DNA of 14,948 nt from Paracoccaceae bacterium (GTDB taxonomy: Bacteria > Pseudomonadota > Alphaproteobacteria > Rhodobacterales > Rhodobacteraceae), in the NCBI GenBank assembly GCA_003565055.1, contig PXDM01000208.1, positions 1 through 14,948 of the forward strand. The letters are read 5' to 3'. Below are positions 1 through 8,736 of this stretch, piece by piece. Made by a program: the position numbers and the translations under genes. The number at the start of each line of letters is the position of its first letter. Position 1 is the stretch's first letter. The notes beneath the pieces were generated by a model. That model worked only from the letters and a program-made list of their open reading frames with translations. It did no database searches and was not told where the DNA came from.

Positions 1-3000
1 ATTCCGAGCGCCAGCATCTCGCGCAGCCGTTCTTCCGCCGGCGAGAGGGTGGCACTGCGCGCGGGCACGTCGCGTTCCAGCTCATTGGGGCGGATCGGCG
101 GGGCCTCGGCAAAGCCGCCCGCGCTCAGCCGCTTGATCGTGAAGCGCTCGATCTCGGCCAGCACGGTGCCGTCCGGGGCGGCAAGCGTCAGATCGAAACT
201 TGCAAAGCCCGGCTCTGCGTCGCCGCGCAGCCGCGCATGGCTGATGATCTGCGCGGGCAGGTCGCGCCAGACTGTGACCCGACCATAGGACAGCGGCACC
301 CAGAGGCTTGCGCCGTCATAACCGGGAATAAGCTCCATCGCCCAACCTGTGGCCAGATCCATCAACGCCGGATGCAGCACATGGCCTGCATCCAGATCGT
401 CGCGATGCGCCTCGGGCAGTGCCAGATGCGCCAGCGCTTCGCCTGTGCCGTAAGCCATGCGCTCCAGCACGCGCCAACGCGGGCCGAAGGACAGATGCGC
501 CTCTTGCGGGCTGGCGAGCCCTTCGCCTTCGCGCAGATCGGGGCAGCGCGCGGCAATCGCGCTTGGGGCGATGGGCGGCGGGGGGGGCGTGGCGACAGGC
601 GCGATCTGCGCCTGCGCGTTGAGCACGAAGCCCAGGCCCCCGCCCTGCATCACATCGCTGCGCAGGCTGAACGCATAGCCCGCGCCAGTGCGCGCGAGCG
701 TCGCGCGCAGCTCCCGCGTCTCGGTGACAGACAGGGCGCGGAAGAAATAGAGATCCTCGATCGCGAATGCCCCGGTCTCGCCCTGCGCACGCAAAGCCTG
801 CGCCGCGAGGTCGAGCACCGCTGTGCCCGGCAGCACCGCCGTGCCGTCGCGCGTGCGGTGCTCGTTCAGGACCCAATCACGCGGGCTCAGGCGCGCGGAG
901 AGTTGTCGATTACCCCTCGCGTCGAAATCCATCTGGTCATAGAGCGGCTGTGCGCAAGGCGCGGCCGGCGTTGGCGGCACATCGCCCAGACGCGCGGCCA
1001 TCGCATCCGCAGCCATGCCCGCCCCGGACCAGATGCCCCAATTCACCGCCAGAACGCGGGTCTTGGCCTGACGGCGCGCCGCGGCAAACGCGTTGAGATA
1101 GGCGTTCGCCGCCACATAATCGACCTGCCCCACAGGCGCGGTGACAGTGGAGCTGGAAGCAAAGAGCACCATGACCTCCAGCGTCCCGTCGGGCAAGAGC
1201 GCGTCGATCACTTGCAGACCGTGAAGTTTCGGGGCGAAGACTTCCTCGATATCGGCGGTGGATTTCGACAGAAGCGGCGCGTCATCGAGGCGGCCCGCTG
1301 CGTGGATCAGCCCATGGAGCGCGCCCATCGTCTCGGTGGCCTGCGTGAGTGCGGCGCGCATCTCGTCGATATTGCAGACATCGGCTTGGGCGACATGGAC
1401 TGTGCCGCCCAGCGCTTCCAGCCGCTCGACGGCCATGATCCGGCGTGCAGTCGCATCCGCAGGGCCGTGGCTGTCCTTCCATGCGGCCCAATCCGCACGG
1501 GCGGGCAGGGGGCTGCGCGCCAGAAGCGTGATCCGTGCGCCGTAGCGGGTGATCAACTCTTCGGCCAGCGTCAGGCCAATCCCGCCAAAACCGCCCGTGA
1601 TCAGCCAATGCGCGCCGCGCGGCAGATCGGGCAGATCCGGTGCGAGCGGGGCCGGGCGCAGCACCTGCGTGTAGCGCTTGCCCTTGCGGATCAGCGCTGT
1701 GCCCGTATTGGGGCGCGCGCAGAGCTCTTCGAGCAGCATCTCGGGGCTGGCGCTTTCGTCAATATCGAGCGTCGCGCAGCTCAGCCCGGCCATCTCGCGC
1801 GGGGCGACGCGGGCCGGGCCTGCGATCATCGCCTTTTCGGGATAGCGCAGGGCCTCTCCATCCAGCGCCTGCGCGCCATTGGTGACAACGCTCAGATGCA
1901 CAGGCAGCGCCAGATTTTCGCTCTGCATGGCCTGCGCGAGAAACAGGAGCGCATAAAACCCCTGTTCGAGATTGCGGTGCAGAAAGCTGGAGCCGGGGCG
2001 GAAGCTCTCGCGCTCTGTGACCAGCCAGAAATGCGCGATGCGCGTGGGCGCGATGCCTGCGGCGATCAGTTCCGCAAGAAGCCGCGCATAGGCGTCGAGA
2101 CCGTGTTCCGGCGACAGCGTGTAGAGCGTCTCGGATTTGCGCGCGAAGACATCGCCTGCGCGCACCTCGACGACCCGCGCGCCTGCATCGCGCAAGGCCG
2201 CGATGACAGGCGCGGCGCGGCCTGTGTCATCGGCGAAGATCAGCCAGGTCTCGCGCATCAGGCCCAGATCGCGGGTGACGTCGATGTCGCAATCGGCATA
2301 GGCGGGCTTCCACGCAAAGCGGCTGCCCCAGTCGCGCAGATCGTCCAGGCGCGCCAGCCCCGGCGCCTCGGCCATGGTCTCGCCGGGCGCGATGAAATAG
2401 CGCGCGCGCTGGAACGGGTAGCTTGGCAGCCGCACGCGCCTGCGTCGTGCTGTGCCCCAGATCTGCGCCCAGTCGAACTGCCCGCCCAAGGCCCAGATCC
2501 GCCCCAGCGCGCTCAGGTGATAGAGATCATCGGCAATGTCTTCATCCGGGTGGCGCAGCGCCGAGAGGACTTGCTGGCCCGCGACCCCTTTGCACATCCG
2601 CGCGAGCGAAGACAGCGCGCGGCCGGGACCCATCTCGATATAGATGCGGTTGGTGGCGGTGCTCAGCGTTTCCATGCAGGCGCTGAAGCGCACAGTCTCG
2701 CGCAGATGCTGCACCCAGTAGTCCGGATCGGTCGCCTGCTCAGGCGTCAAGGGTTGCCCGCTGCGGTTCGAGATCACTGGCAGCTGTGGCGGATGCAGCG
2801 CGATGCTTTCGAGATACGCGCGGAACTCGGGCAGGATCGGCTCCAGCATCCGGCTATGCGCGGCGATGTCGATGGCGATGCGCTGCGCCTCGATCCCATC
2901 GGCGCGCAGGCGCGTGTCAAGCGCTGCGAGTGCCGCATCAGGGCCGGAAATCACCGTCAGATCCGGCGCGTTGATTGCGGCCAGATCATGCTCCGGGCCG

Positions 3001-5021
3001 AGATAGGGGGCGAGTGCCTCGGGCGAGAGCGGCACCGACAACATGCCGCCTGAAGGCACGCTGTCAAAGAGCCGCCCGCGCAGATGCACAAGCCCGATGC
3101 AATCCTCGAAGGACAGGACACCCGCAAGACAGGCGGCGACATTCTCGCCCATCGAATGGCCGACCAATTGCGCGGGCATCACGCCCCAGCCGATGAACAT
3201 CTGCGCCAGCGCATATTCGGTGATCATGATCAGCGGCAGTTGTATCGAGGGCCGGGTCAGCGCAGCATCGGCCGCGGACTCTGCGCCCGGTTCAGGCAGC
3301 CAGAGCGCGCGCAGGTCATGGGCATGGTGCGGCTGCAACCAGTCGAGCCCGCGATCCATCCATTCGGCAAAAACCGGCTCGGTCTCATAGAGCTCGCGCG
3401 CCATGCCCGCATATTGCGCACCACCGCCGGGGAACATGAAGACCATCTCGGGCGCATCGAGCGCCTGATGGGTGAAGACCCGGCGCGGTGTCTCGGCGTC
3501 CAGCAGATCAGCGGCCTCGGCAGCACTTTCGGCGACAAGGATGCGGCGATGCTCGAACGCCGTGCGCCCTTCCTTGAGGGTGAAAGCCACATCGGCCAGC
3601 GGCTGGTCGGGATGGGCGCGCAAATGGGCCGCGAGATTGCGCGCGGCCTGCTCCAGCGCGGCTTTCGAGCGCGCCGATAGCGTGAGGATCTGGAAGGGCC
3701 AGTCGCTCGGCTCCGAGGCCGGCAGCACGGGGGCCTCTTCGAGCACGACATGGGCGTTCGTGCCGCCCACGCCCAGCGAATTGACGCCCGCGCGCAAGGG
3801 GCCGCTGGCCTGCCACGGGGTCAGGCGTTCGTTGACGACAAAGGGGCTCGCGTCGAAATCAATCGCCGGATTCGGGGCCTCATAGCCCAGCGAGGGCGGC
3901 AATTCGCGGTGCTGCAGCGCGCAGGCGGCCTTGATCAGCGAGGCCACGCCCGCCGCCGTATCGAGATGGCCGATATTGGTCTTGACCGACCCGATCCGGC
4001 AAAAGCCGCGCTTCTCGGTGGCGAAACCCTCGGTCATCGCGGCGACCTCGATCGGATCACCGAGATAGGTGCCCGTGCCGTGGCATTCGACGTAAGAGAT
4101 GCTCTCGGGGGTCACGCCCGCGACCTGATGCGCCTCGGCAATCGCTTGCGCCTGACCTTCGACCGAGGGGGCGAGATAGCCCGCTTTCTGCGCGCCGTCA
4201 TTGTTGATCGCACTGCCCTTGATCACGGCGATGATCTCATCGCCGTCAGCCAGCGCATCGTCCAACCTGCGCAAGACCACCGCCCCCGCGCCCGAGCCGA
4301 AGACTGTGCCCTGCGCGCGGTGATCGAACGCATGGCACGCCCCGTCGGGCGAGAGGATCTCATTCTCGCGGTAGAGATAGCCGCGCCCCTGGGGCAGCTC
4401 GATGGTCACACCCCCCGCCAGCGCCATGTCACATTCGCCCGTCAGCAGCGCCTGCACGGCGTAATGTACGGCCACCAGCGAGGTGGAGCAGGCCGTCTGC
4501 ACATTGACCGAGGGGCCGCGCAGATCGAAGATATGGCTCACGCGGGTGGCGAGGAAATCCTTGTCATTGCCTGTGTGGCGCAACAGGAACAGGCCCACAT
4601 CCTCGACCAGATCGGGGTTGGAGCAGAGGTTGAAATAGAAGTAGCTCCCCATCCCGCAGCCCGCGAAGACACCGACCGGGCCGGGAAAGCCGCGCGGCGG
4701 GTGGCCGGCATGCTCGAAGGCTTCCCAGGCGACCTCGAGGAACTGGCGGTGCTGCGGATCGAGGATCGCGGCCTCCTTGGGCGAGAAGCCGAAAGCGTCG
4801 GGGTCGAAATCGGCAAACCCGTCAAGCGGCGCGGCGAAGGGCACGTAATTCGCGGCGCGCATCCGCGCGGGGCGCTCGCCCGCCGCCTCCAACTCCGCCG
4901 CGCTCAGTTGGCGGATGCTGGAGCGGCCCGCGCGCAGATTGTCCCAGAACGCCGCCACCGAGGCCGCGCCGGGAAGATGTGCGGCCATGCCGATGATGGC
5001 GATATCGGTCTCGCGGCTCAT
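1..5021 (-). CDS. Type I polyketide/fatty-acid synthase, KS-AT-KR-DH (C-terminus outside window)
   Basis: Multidomain synthase that would build an acyl/polyketide chain by decarboxylative condensation in the cytoplasm; 1673 residues are visible and the frame is still open at base 1. KS (about 4-430) has Cys178 in TACSTSL, His314 in ECHGTGT and His352 in NIGHLD, so it looks active. AT (about 526-860) has the GHSMGE nucleophile Ser623 and His722 in AAHS; YPFQR (868-872) closes the module core. KR has a structural half (about 885-1130) and a catalytic half with TGGFGGIG (1142-1149), LDD (1245-1247, B-type signature), Ser1289 and Tyr1302. A DH-like double hotdog follows, with His1388 and Asp1555. 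KR before DH is unusual. All these motifs lie in one frame from the ATG at 5021, which overlaps the upstream stop (ATGA) and follows a GGGGGG stretch that could serve as ribosome binding site. No ACP is visible; it should lie beyond the left edge. The neighbours suggest an RkpA/WcbR-like capsule-lipid synthase, which is inference. Confidence 0.93.
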   Translation of the reverse strand, partial: MSRETDIAIIGMAAHLPGAASVAAFWDNLRAGRSSIRQLSAAELEAAGERPARMRAANYVPFAAPLDGFADFDPDAFGFSPKEAAILDPQHRQFLEVAWEAFEHAGHPPRGFPGPVGVFAGCGMGSYFYFNLCSNPDLVEDVGLFLLRHTGNDKDFLATRVSHIFDLRGPSVNVQTACSTSLVAVHYAVQALLTGECDMALAGGVTIELPQGRGYLYRENEILSPDGACHAFDHRAQGTVFGSGAGAVVLRRLDDALADGDEIIAVIKGSAINNDGAQKAGYLAPSVEGQAQAIAEAHQVAGVTPESISYVECHGTGTYLGDPIEVAAMTEGFATEKRGFCRIGSVKTNIGHLDTAAGVASLIKAACALQHRELPPSLGYEAPNPAIDFDASPFVVNERLTPWQASGPLRAGVNSLGVGGTNAHVVLEEAPVLPASEPSDWPFQILTLSARSKAALEQAARNLAAHLRAHPDQPLADVAFTLKEGRTAFEHRRILVAESAAEAADLLDAETPRRVFTHQALDAPEMVFMFPGGGAQYAGMARELYETEPVFAEWMDRGLDWLQPHHAHDLRALWLPEPGAESAADAALTRPSIQLPLIMITEYALAQMFIGWGVMPAQLVGHSMGENVAACLAGVLSFEDCIGLVHLRGRLFDSVPSGGMLSVPLSPEALAPYLGPEHDLAAINAPDLTVISGPDAALAALDTRLRADGIEAQRIAIDIAAHSRMLEPILPEFRAYLESIALHPPQLPVISNRSGQPLTPEQATDPDYWVQHLRETVRFSACMETLSTATNRIYIEMGPGRALSSLARMCKGVAGQQVLSALRHPDEDIADDLYHLSALGRIWALGGQFDWAQIWGTARRRRVRLPSYPFQRARYFIAPGETMAEAPGLARLDDLRDWGSRFAWKPAYADCDIDVTRDLGLMRETWLIFADDTGRAAPVIAALRDAGARVVEVRAGDVFARKSETLYTLSPEHGLDAYARLLAELIAAGIAPTRIAHFWLVTERESFRPGSSFLHRNLEQGFYALLFLAQAMQSENLALPVHLSVVTNGAQALDGEALRYPEKAMIAGPARVAPREMAGLSCATLDIDESASPEMLLEELCARPNTGTALIRKGKRYTQVLRPAPLAPDLPDLPRGAHWLITGGFGGIGLTLAEELITRYGARITLLARSPLPARADWAAWKDSHGPADATARRIMAVERLEALGGTVHVAQADVCNIDEMRAALTQATETMGALHGLIHAAGRLDDAPLLSKSTADIEEVFAPKLHGLQVIDALLPDGTLEVMVLFASSSTVTAPVGQVDYVAANAYLNAFAAARRQAKTRVLAVNWGIWSGAGMAADAMAARLGDVPPTPAAPCAQPLYDQMDFDARGNRQLSARLSPRDWVLNEHRTRDGTAVLPGTAVLDLAAQALRAQGETGAFAIEDLYFFRALSVTETRELRATLARTGAGYAFSLRSDVMQGGGLGFVLNAQAQIAPVATPPPPPIAPSAIAARCPDLREGEGLASPQEAHLSFGPRWRVLERMAYGTGEALAHLALPEAHRDDLDAGHVLHPALMDLATGWAMELIPGYDGASLWVPLSYGRVTVWRDLPAQIISHARLRGDAEPGFASFDLTLAAPDGTVLAEIERFTIKRLSAGGFAEAPPIRPNELERDVPARSATLSPAEERLREMLALG

Positions 5022-6508
5022 CGCAAAACCCCCCGATTCGGTCGCGCGCCCAGATCATCGAGCCGCGCGCTGGCCAGCAGGCCACCGCGTGCCAAGCCAT
5101 CGCTCGGGCGCGGATCGTCCTCGCGCTGACGCGCGCGGGCCAGTTCGGCATGGCCCAAGAGTGCCCCCGTCAGCAACCATGTGAGCGGGATGAGCGTGGC
5201 ATTGGGCAACATGTCGATCAGATTGGCCCCATGCAAAAGCGCGCAAACCCCCACCACGCGGGGCACCTCGGCCTTGGGGCGTTGGCGATAGAGCCAGTAG
5301 AGCGCGAAAAGCGGCAGGCAGAGCAGGCCGAAGGTGCCCAGATAGCCGATCCAGCCATATTGGCCGATCACGATCACCCACATGCCATCGGAAATCGTCA
5401 CGATCTCGCCAGTGAGCGGATCGCGGATCAGATTGCGGCCCCAGCCGCCCCAGCCGACCAGAGGTTTTTCCCAGGCATGGGCCAGCAGCAGGTCTTCATT
5501 ATGGAAGCGGAATTCAAGCGATTGCGCACGTTCGGGCACCCGCGCGTAGAGATAATAGACCAGACGCCGCGTCGGCAGCAGATCCGCGCCGCGCAACAGC
5601 GGATAGCTCATCGCCACCGCAGCCATGGCCGCGGCGACGCGAAGCTGCGCCTTGGCCGAGAAAAAAAGCACCATCGGCGCGAGGGCGAGCACGAAGAGCC
5701 GCGCGCCCATGCTCTTGCACAGCCACAGCACCACGATCAGGTAAATCGCGATCAGGACCTTTTGCAGACGATCAAGCGGGGTGGCTTCGCGCACGAAATA
5801 CAGAGCGCTGAGCGCACAGGTGGCCGCGAAAAACGCCACCCAGAGCCCATGCGGCATGAACACGATGGGCCGGAAGCCGCCCTCGCGCATCATCTGGCCG
5901 AAATCATGCTGGAAGAACCCATAGATATTGGTGTGCAGCTGCGGGCTGAAGCGGACCTCGAAGAGCATCGGGACCGAATAGATCAGCCCGGCAATGACCA
6001 GTGCGCGCAGGAATTCGACCAGCATCGCCTCGGAGGCCAGCAAGTGCCGCGCCATGAAGAAGGGCAAGAGCAGGATCACGGAACGGGCCAGCGCGGAAAC
6101 CGAGTCATAAAGCTGCATGCCGGGCAGGCTGTTCACCTGATCCGCCGCCAGCCGCATCTGGCCAATGTCGATATAGCCGAAAACCAGCGGCTCGGTATTG
6201 GTGAAGACCGACGCAACCGGGGCGAGGATCAGCATGGCCAGAAGCAGTCTTTGCACGCGCCCTTCGGGCAGCAGCGAGAAGCGCAGTTTCGCAACCATGA
6301 TGGCCACGACGAACGCCGTCAGATTCGGGATCGAGGCTTTGTCGAAGGCCGGGATCATCGGCGGGTTGAATTCGGTCAGTTCCGGCAGCAGCATATAGCC
6401 GCCCAGAATAGACCAGATGAAGGCACGCTCGGGTGGCATCTTGCGAAACATCCACAGGATGATCAGGGGCCAGATCAGCAAGGCTGCATAGGCGATGATA
6501 TTGGGCAT
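5018..6508 (-). CDS. O-antigen polymerase/ligase-like (Wzy_C type) membrane protein
   Basis: Polytopic inner-membrane protein of 496 residues with roughly 11-12 hydrophobic segments. The signature is the periplasmic-loop region around residues 330-365, with HNEDLLLAHAWEKPLVGWGG followed by a SDGMW...GQYGWIGYLG stretch, typical of the Wzy_C / O-antigen ligase superfamily. These proteins polymerise or transfer undecaprenyl-linked glycans on the periplasmic face. The start is placed at the ATG of MPNIIAYAALLIW at 6508: it follows the stop of the upstream gene by 11 bases and has an AGGGG ribosome binding site about 6 bases upstream. A longer in-frame start at 6586 would overlap the upstream gene and adds 26 residues with no membrane character. 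A charged tail of about 45 residues follows the last membrane segment. The stop overlaps the synthase start by four bases. Sequence alone cannot separate polymerase from ligase. Confidence 0.82.
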   Translation of the reverse strand: MPNIIAYAALLIWPLIILWMFRKMPPERAFIWSILGGYMLLPELTEFNPPMIPAFDKASIPNLTAFVVAIMVAKLRFSLLPEGRVQRLLLAMLILAPVASVFTNTEPLVFGYIDIGQMRLAADQVNSLPGMQLYDSVSALARSVILLLPFFMARHLLASEAMLVEFLRALVIAGLIYSVPMLFEVRFSPQLHTNIYGFFQHDFGQMMREGGFRPIVFMPHGLWVAFFAATCALSALYFVREATPLDRLQKVLIAIYLIVVLWLCKSMGARLFVLALAPMVLFFSAKAQLRVAAAMAAVAMSYPLLRGADLLPTRRLVYYLYARVPERAQSLEFRFHNEDLLLAHAWEKPLVGWGGWGRNLIRDPLTGEIVTISDGMWVIVIGQYGWIGYLGTFGLLCLPLFALYWLYRQRPKAEVPRVVGVCALLHGANLIDMLPNATLIPLTWLLTGALLGHAELARARQREDDPRPSDGLARGGLLASARLDDLGARPNRGVLR

Positions 6509-6519
6509 GGCGCGCGCCC

Positions 6520-7800
6520 CTAGCTCGGCGTCAGGGTCAGTACTGCGAAGAGAGCCAAGGCAACAAAGCCCGCACCGCCCATCCACTGCAGGCGCGCGCG
6601 GCGGCGTTGCGATGGCAAGACCAGAGCAGGCAGCACCAGCACGGGCCGCATGCCCAGCTCGCGCTGAACCTGCCCCGTGCTGCGCAAGGCCGGACGCAAA
6701 ATCTCATAGAGGAACGCACCGATAACAGCCAACATGGCCCCGGCGGCCACGGCGATGACGACCGTTTGGCGTCGCGAGCGCGAAATCGGATATTGGGGTG
6801 CGGTCGCTTCCTCGACGATCTCGAATGTCGCGCTGCGCGAATCCGCTTCGAGCCGCAGAGAGGTCTGGGCCGAAGCGACCTGGCCAGCCGTCTCGCTGAT
6901 GCGGTCCTGCAAACGGGCTTCGCGCTCACGGAACACCCCAAGCGCGCGTTCTGCCTCGGCAACGCGCTGGAAAAATGGCTCGAATTCCGTCTGACGCTGT
7001 TCAAGCCGCGCCAGTTCCGAACGACGGACGCTGATCGTATCGCGCAGCTGCACTTGTCGGCGCGGCGAGATATTCTGCGCAATCAGGCTCTCCAGCTCCG
7101 CTTCCGCCGCACCGATTTCGCTGCGCGTCGACTGAATGTCGTCGATCACACGCGACAGCTCCGCCCGGCGCATCTCGGCATTGAAGGCCATCACATCCGC
7201 ATGTTCGAGGCTGAAGGCGCGCGTCTGAGCGCGCAGCGTCTCCAGCTCCGCGGTCAGCCGCGCTTCCTCGGCCTCGTGAAACTCCAGCGTCTGGCGCGCC
7301 CGCGCGATGCGCCCGGCTCCGGTCTCCCGCACGACCATCTGCGCAAGCTCATTGGCAATCGCGGCAGATTTCTCGCCCGAATCCGCGCGCATCATGATCA
7401 CCATCGACGCCAGTGCCCCATCCGAGCCAAAGCCCACATTCACGGCCGCCTGTGACAGCAAGGTGACAGATTCGCGCATCAGATCGGCACGCTGCTGGGC
7501 GGGCAGGCCGATGAAAAGCGCGTAGTCATCTGCGATCCGCAGCATGTTCTCGCGCGATGTCAGGCGCTGTTCGATCAGCTGCATCAGCCGCGCGGATGAG
7601 CCTGAAGCCGCGCTGCCCACGGCTTCGTCAGAAATCGCTTCCACCCGTGTCGACAGCACGGCCACGGCCTGAAAGACAGGTGTGCTGCGCAGCGCCATGA
7701 ACACGCCGATGCAAAAGCCCAGCGCGAGTCCCAGCAAGATGAGGCTCAGCCTGCGCCGGAGAAAATCGCGCAATTCCTGAAATGACTGGATCGGTCCCAT
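6520..7800 (-). CDS. Wzz/GumC-like polysaccharide co-polymerase (chain-length determinant)
   Basis: A 426-residue inner-membrane protein expected to set glycan chain length and help export with the neighbouring Wzy-like protein. The N-terminal membrane segment (about 18-38, LSLILLGLALGFCIGVFMAL) is followed by the beta-strand-rich Wzz domain and a long Arg/Glu/Ala-rich coiled coil (about 150-330). A PQYP motif precedes the second membrane segment (about 346-368). An additional hydrophobic segment (about 406-424) ends the protein in LTLTPS. There is no C-terminal kinase domain; the P-loop partner is the separate gene just upstream, so this is a split arrangement (Cap5A/Cap5B style) rather than fused Wzc/ExoP. 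The ATG at 7800 is the only reasonable start, since an in-frame TGA lies one codon before it (7804-7806). No strong ribosome binding site is seen. The gap to the upstream gene is 33 bases. Confidence 0.85.
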   Translation of the reverse strand: MGPIQSFQELRDFLRRRLSLILLGLALGFCIGVFMALRSTPVFQAVAVLSTRVEAISDEAVGSAASGSSARLMQLIEQRLTSRENMLRIADDYALFIGLPAQQRADLMRESVTLLSQAAVNVGFGSDGALASMVIMMRADSGEKSAAIANELAQMVVRETGAGRIARARQTLEFHEAEEARLTAELETLRAQTRAFSLEHADVMAFNAEMRRAELSRVIDDIQSTRSEIGAAEAELESLIAQNISPRRQVQLRDTISVRRSELARLEQRQTEFEPFFQRVAEAERALGVFREREARLQDRISETAGQVASAQTSLRLEADSRSATFEIVEEATAPQYPISRSRRQTVVIAVAAGAMLAVIGAFLYEILRPALRSTGQVQRELGMRPVLVLPALVLPSQRRRARLQWMGGAGFVALALFAVLTLTPS

Positions 7801-7833
7801 GGGTCAGGTGCTTTCAGGCGGGGCTGGGGGGCA

Positions 7834-8709
7834 TTACACGAGCTCCCCGCCGCTGTAATTGTTCAGAACAATGCCGAGAAACTCGGTCTGGCCTGTCAGG
7901 AGACGTTCGCATTCGGCCATTTCCGCAGTCGAATTGCGGCGACTGTCCGCGATCAGCAACATCGCATCGAGATGCGTGCACATGGCCAATGTCAGATCCC
8001 CCCCCAGCATGGGCGGCAGATCGCACACGATCAGATCAGGCGCATAGCTTTCATGCAGATCGGCAAGCGTAACGGCCAGATCATCCGCCGAAAATTGCGT
8101 GCTCAGTGTGAGGTCGGGCACAGCCTGCCCGAATGCCACGGCGACTGTGTCGGTAACGCGCTGCAAAACGGTCTCGGGGCCTGCCATGCCTGACAGCAGA
8201 TCAAGGACCGGGCGCTGTGGCGCGACCTCGAAGAACTGGTGCAGACCGGGCGCGCGCAGATTGAGGTCGAGCCCGATCACCCGCAGATCGCCCCGACGCG
8301 CAAGCGAGGCGATCAAGGCGGCCGTGACGAAGGAGGTGCCAGAGCCCGCACGCGGCGCCGAGATCCCGAGGCTTGTCAGATTGCGACTGCGGAAGCTCTG
8401 CACCAACTGTGTGCGCAGAACATCGAAGCGGGCCGTGATTTCTGCATCGCGGGCCATCAGATTGAACTGCCGGACATGCGCATCGGGGGAGAAGTCCGGC
8501 GCGTAGTCGGACAGTGCATTCCAATTGTCGTCGATACTGGCCCTGCGATGGATCACATTCACGCGGGACTGCTCGGATTGTCGCAATTCGCGATGGCCTG
8601 ACAGCGCAAGCATCTTGCGTGGCGCAATGGAACGCGCATCCTCTGTGGGCTCGGTGCCCGAAGGCTCTCCGAGTTTCATGAACTTCTCAAGGCGGCGCGT
8701 ATCGACCAT
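7834..8709 (-). CDS. CpsD/BY-kinase-like P-loop protein with degenerate Walker A
   Basis: A 291-residue cytoplasmic protein of the MinD/CpsD fold that partners Wzz-type proteins in polysaccharide export. The Walker A region reads GISAPRAGSGTSFV, where family members have a GKS/GKT core: the lysine position is Thr125 and no lysine lies in the loop. The Walker A' region is VIGLDLNLRAPGLHQFF (Asp148) and Walker B is LIVCDLPPM (Asp230). The protein stops at VLNNYSGGELV, without the tyrosine cluster of active autokinases. This suggests a non-catalytic or atypical ATPase, though the A' and B aspartates are kept. The start is set at the ATG at 8709 (MVDTRRLEKFMKLG); an upstream in-frame ATG at 8838 would add 43 residues of atypical composition (three Cys) and include a 17-base palindrome that looks regulatory, so I prefer the shorter form. 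The start is uncertain, the family is not. Confidence 0.8.
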   Translation of the reverse strand: MVDTRRLEKFMKLGEPSGTEPTEDARSIAPRKMLALSGHRELRQSEQSRVNVIHRRASIDDNWNALSDYAPDFSPDAHVRQFNLMARDAEITARFDVLRTQLVQSFRSRNLTSLGISAPRAGSGTSFVTAALIASLARRGDLRVIGLDLNLRAPGLHQFFEVAPQRPVLDLLSGMAGPETVLQRVTDTVAVAFGQAVPDLTLSTQFSADDLAVTLADLHESYAPDLIVCDLPPMLGGDLTLAMCTHLDAMLLIADSRRNSTAEMAECERLLTGQTEFLGIVLNNYSGGELV

Positions 8710-8736
8710 TGACTGACCAGGTTCCGACGGATGTGT

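Noticed and set aside
237..3053. A 938-codon open frame on the plus strand opposite the synthase
   Set aside because: It is very rich in Arg, Ala, His and Gln, has no recognisable domain, and lies opposite a synthase frame that carries every catalytic motif. Long antisense frames are expected in GC-rich codons.
3750..5129. A 459-codon open frame on the plus strand opposite KS
   Set aside because: Same low-complexity composition with no domain. The opposite strand encodes the KS with Cys178, His314 and His352.
5150..6523. A 457-codon plus-strand frame opposite the Wzy-like gene
   Set aside because: Gln/His/Arg/Glu-rich shadow of a membrane-protein gene. The minus strand has regular hydrophobic helices and the Wzy_C motif.
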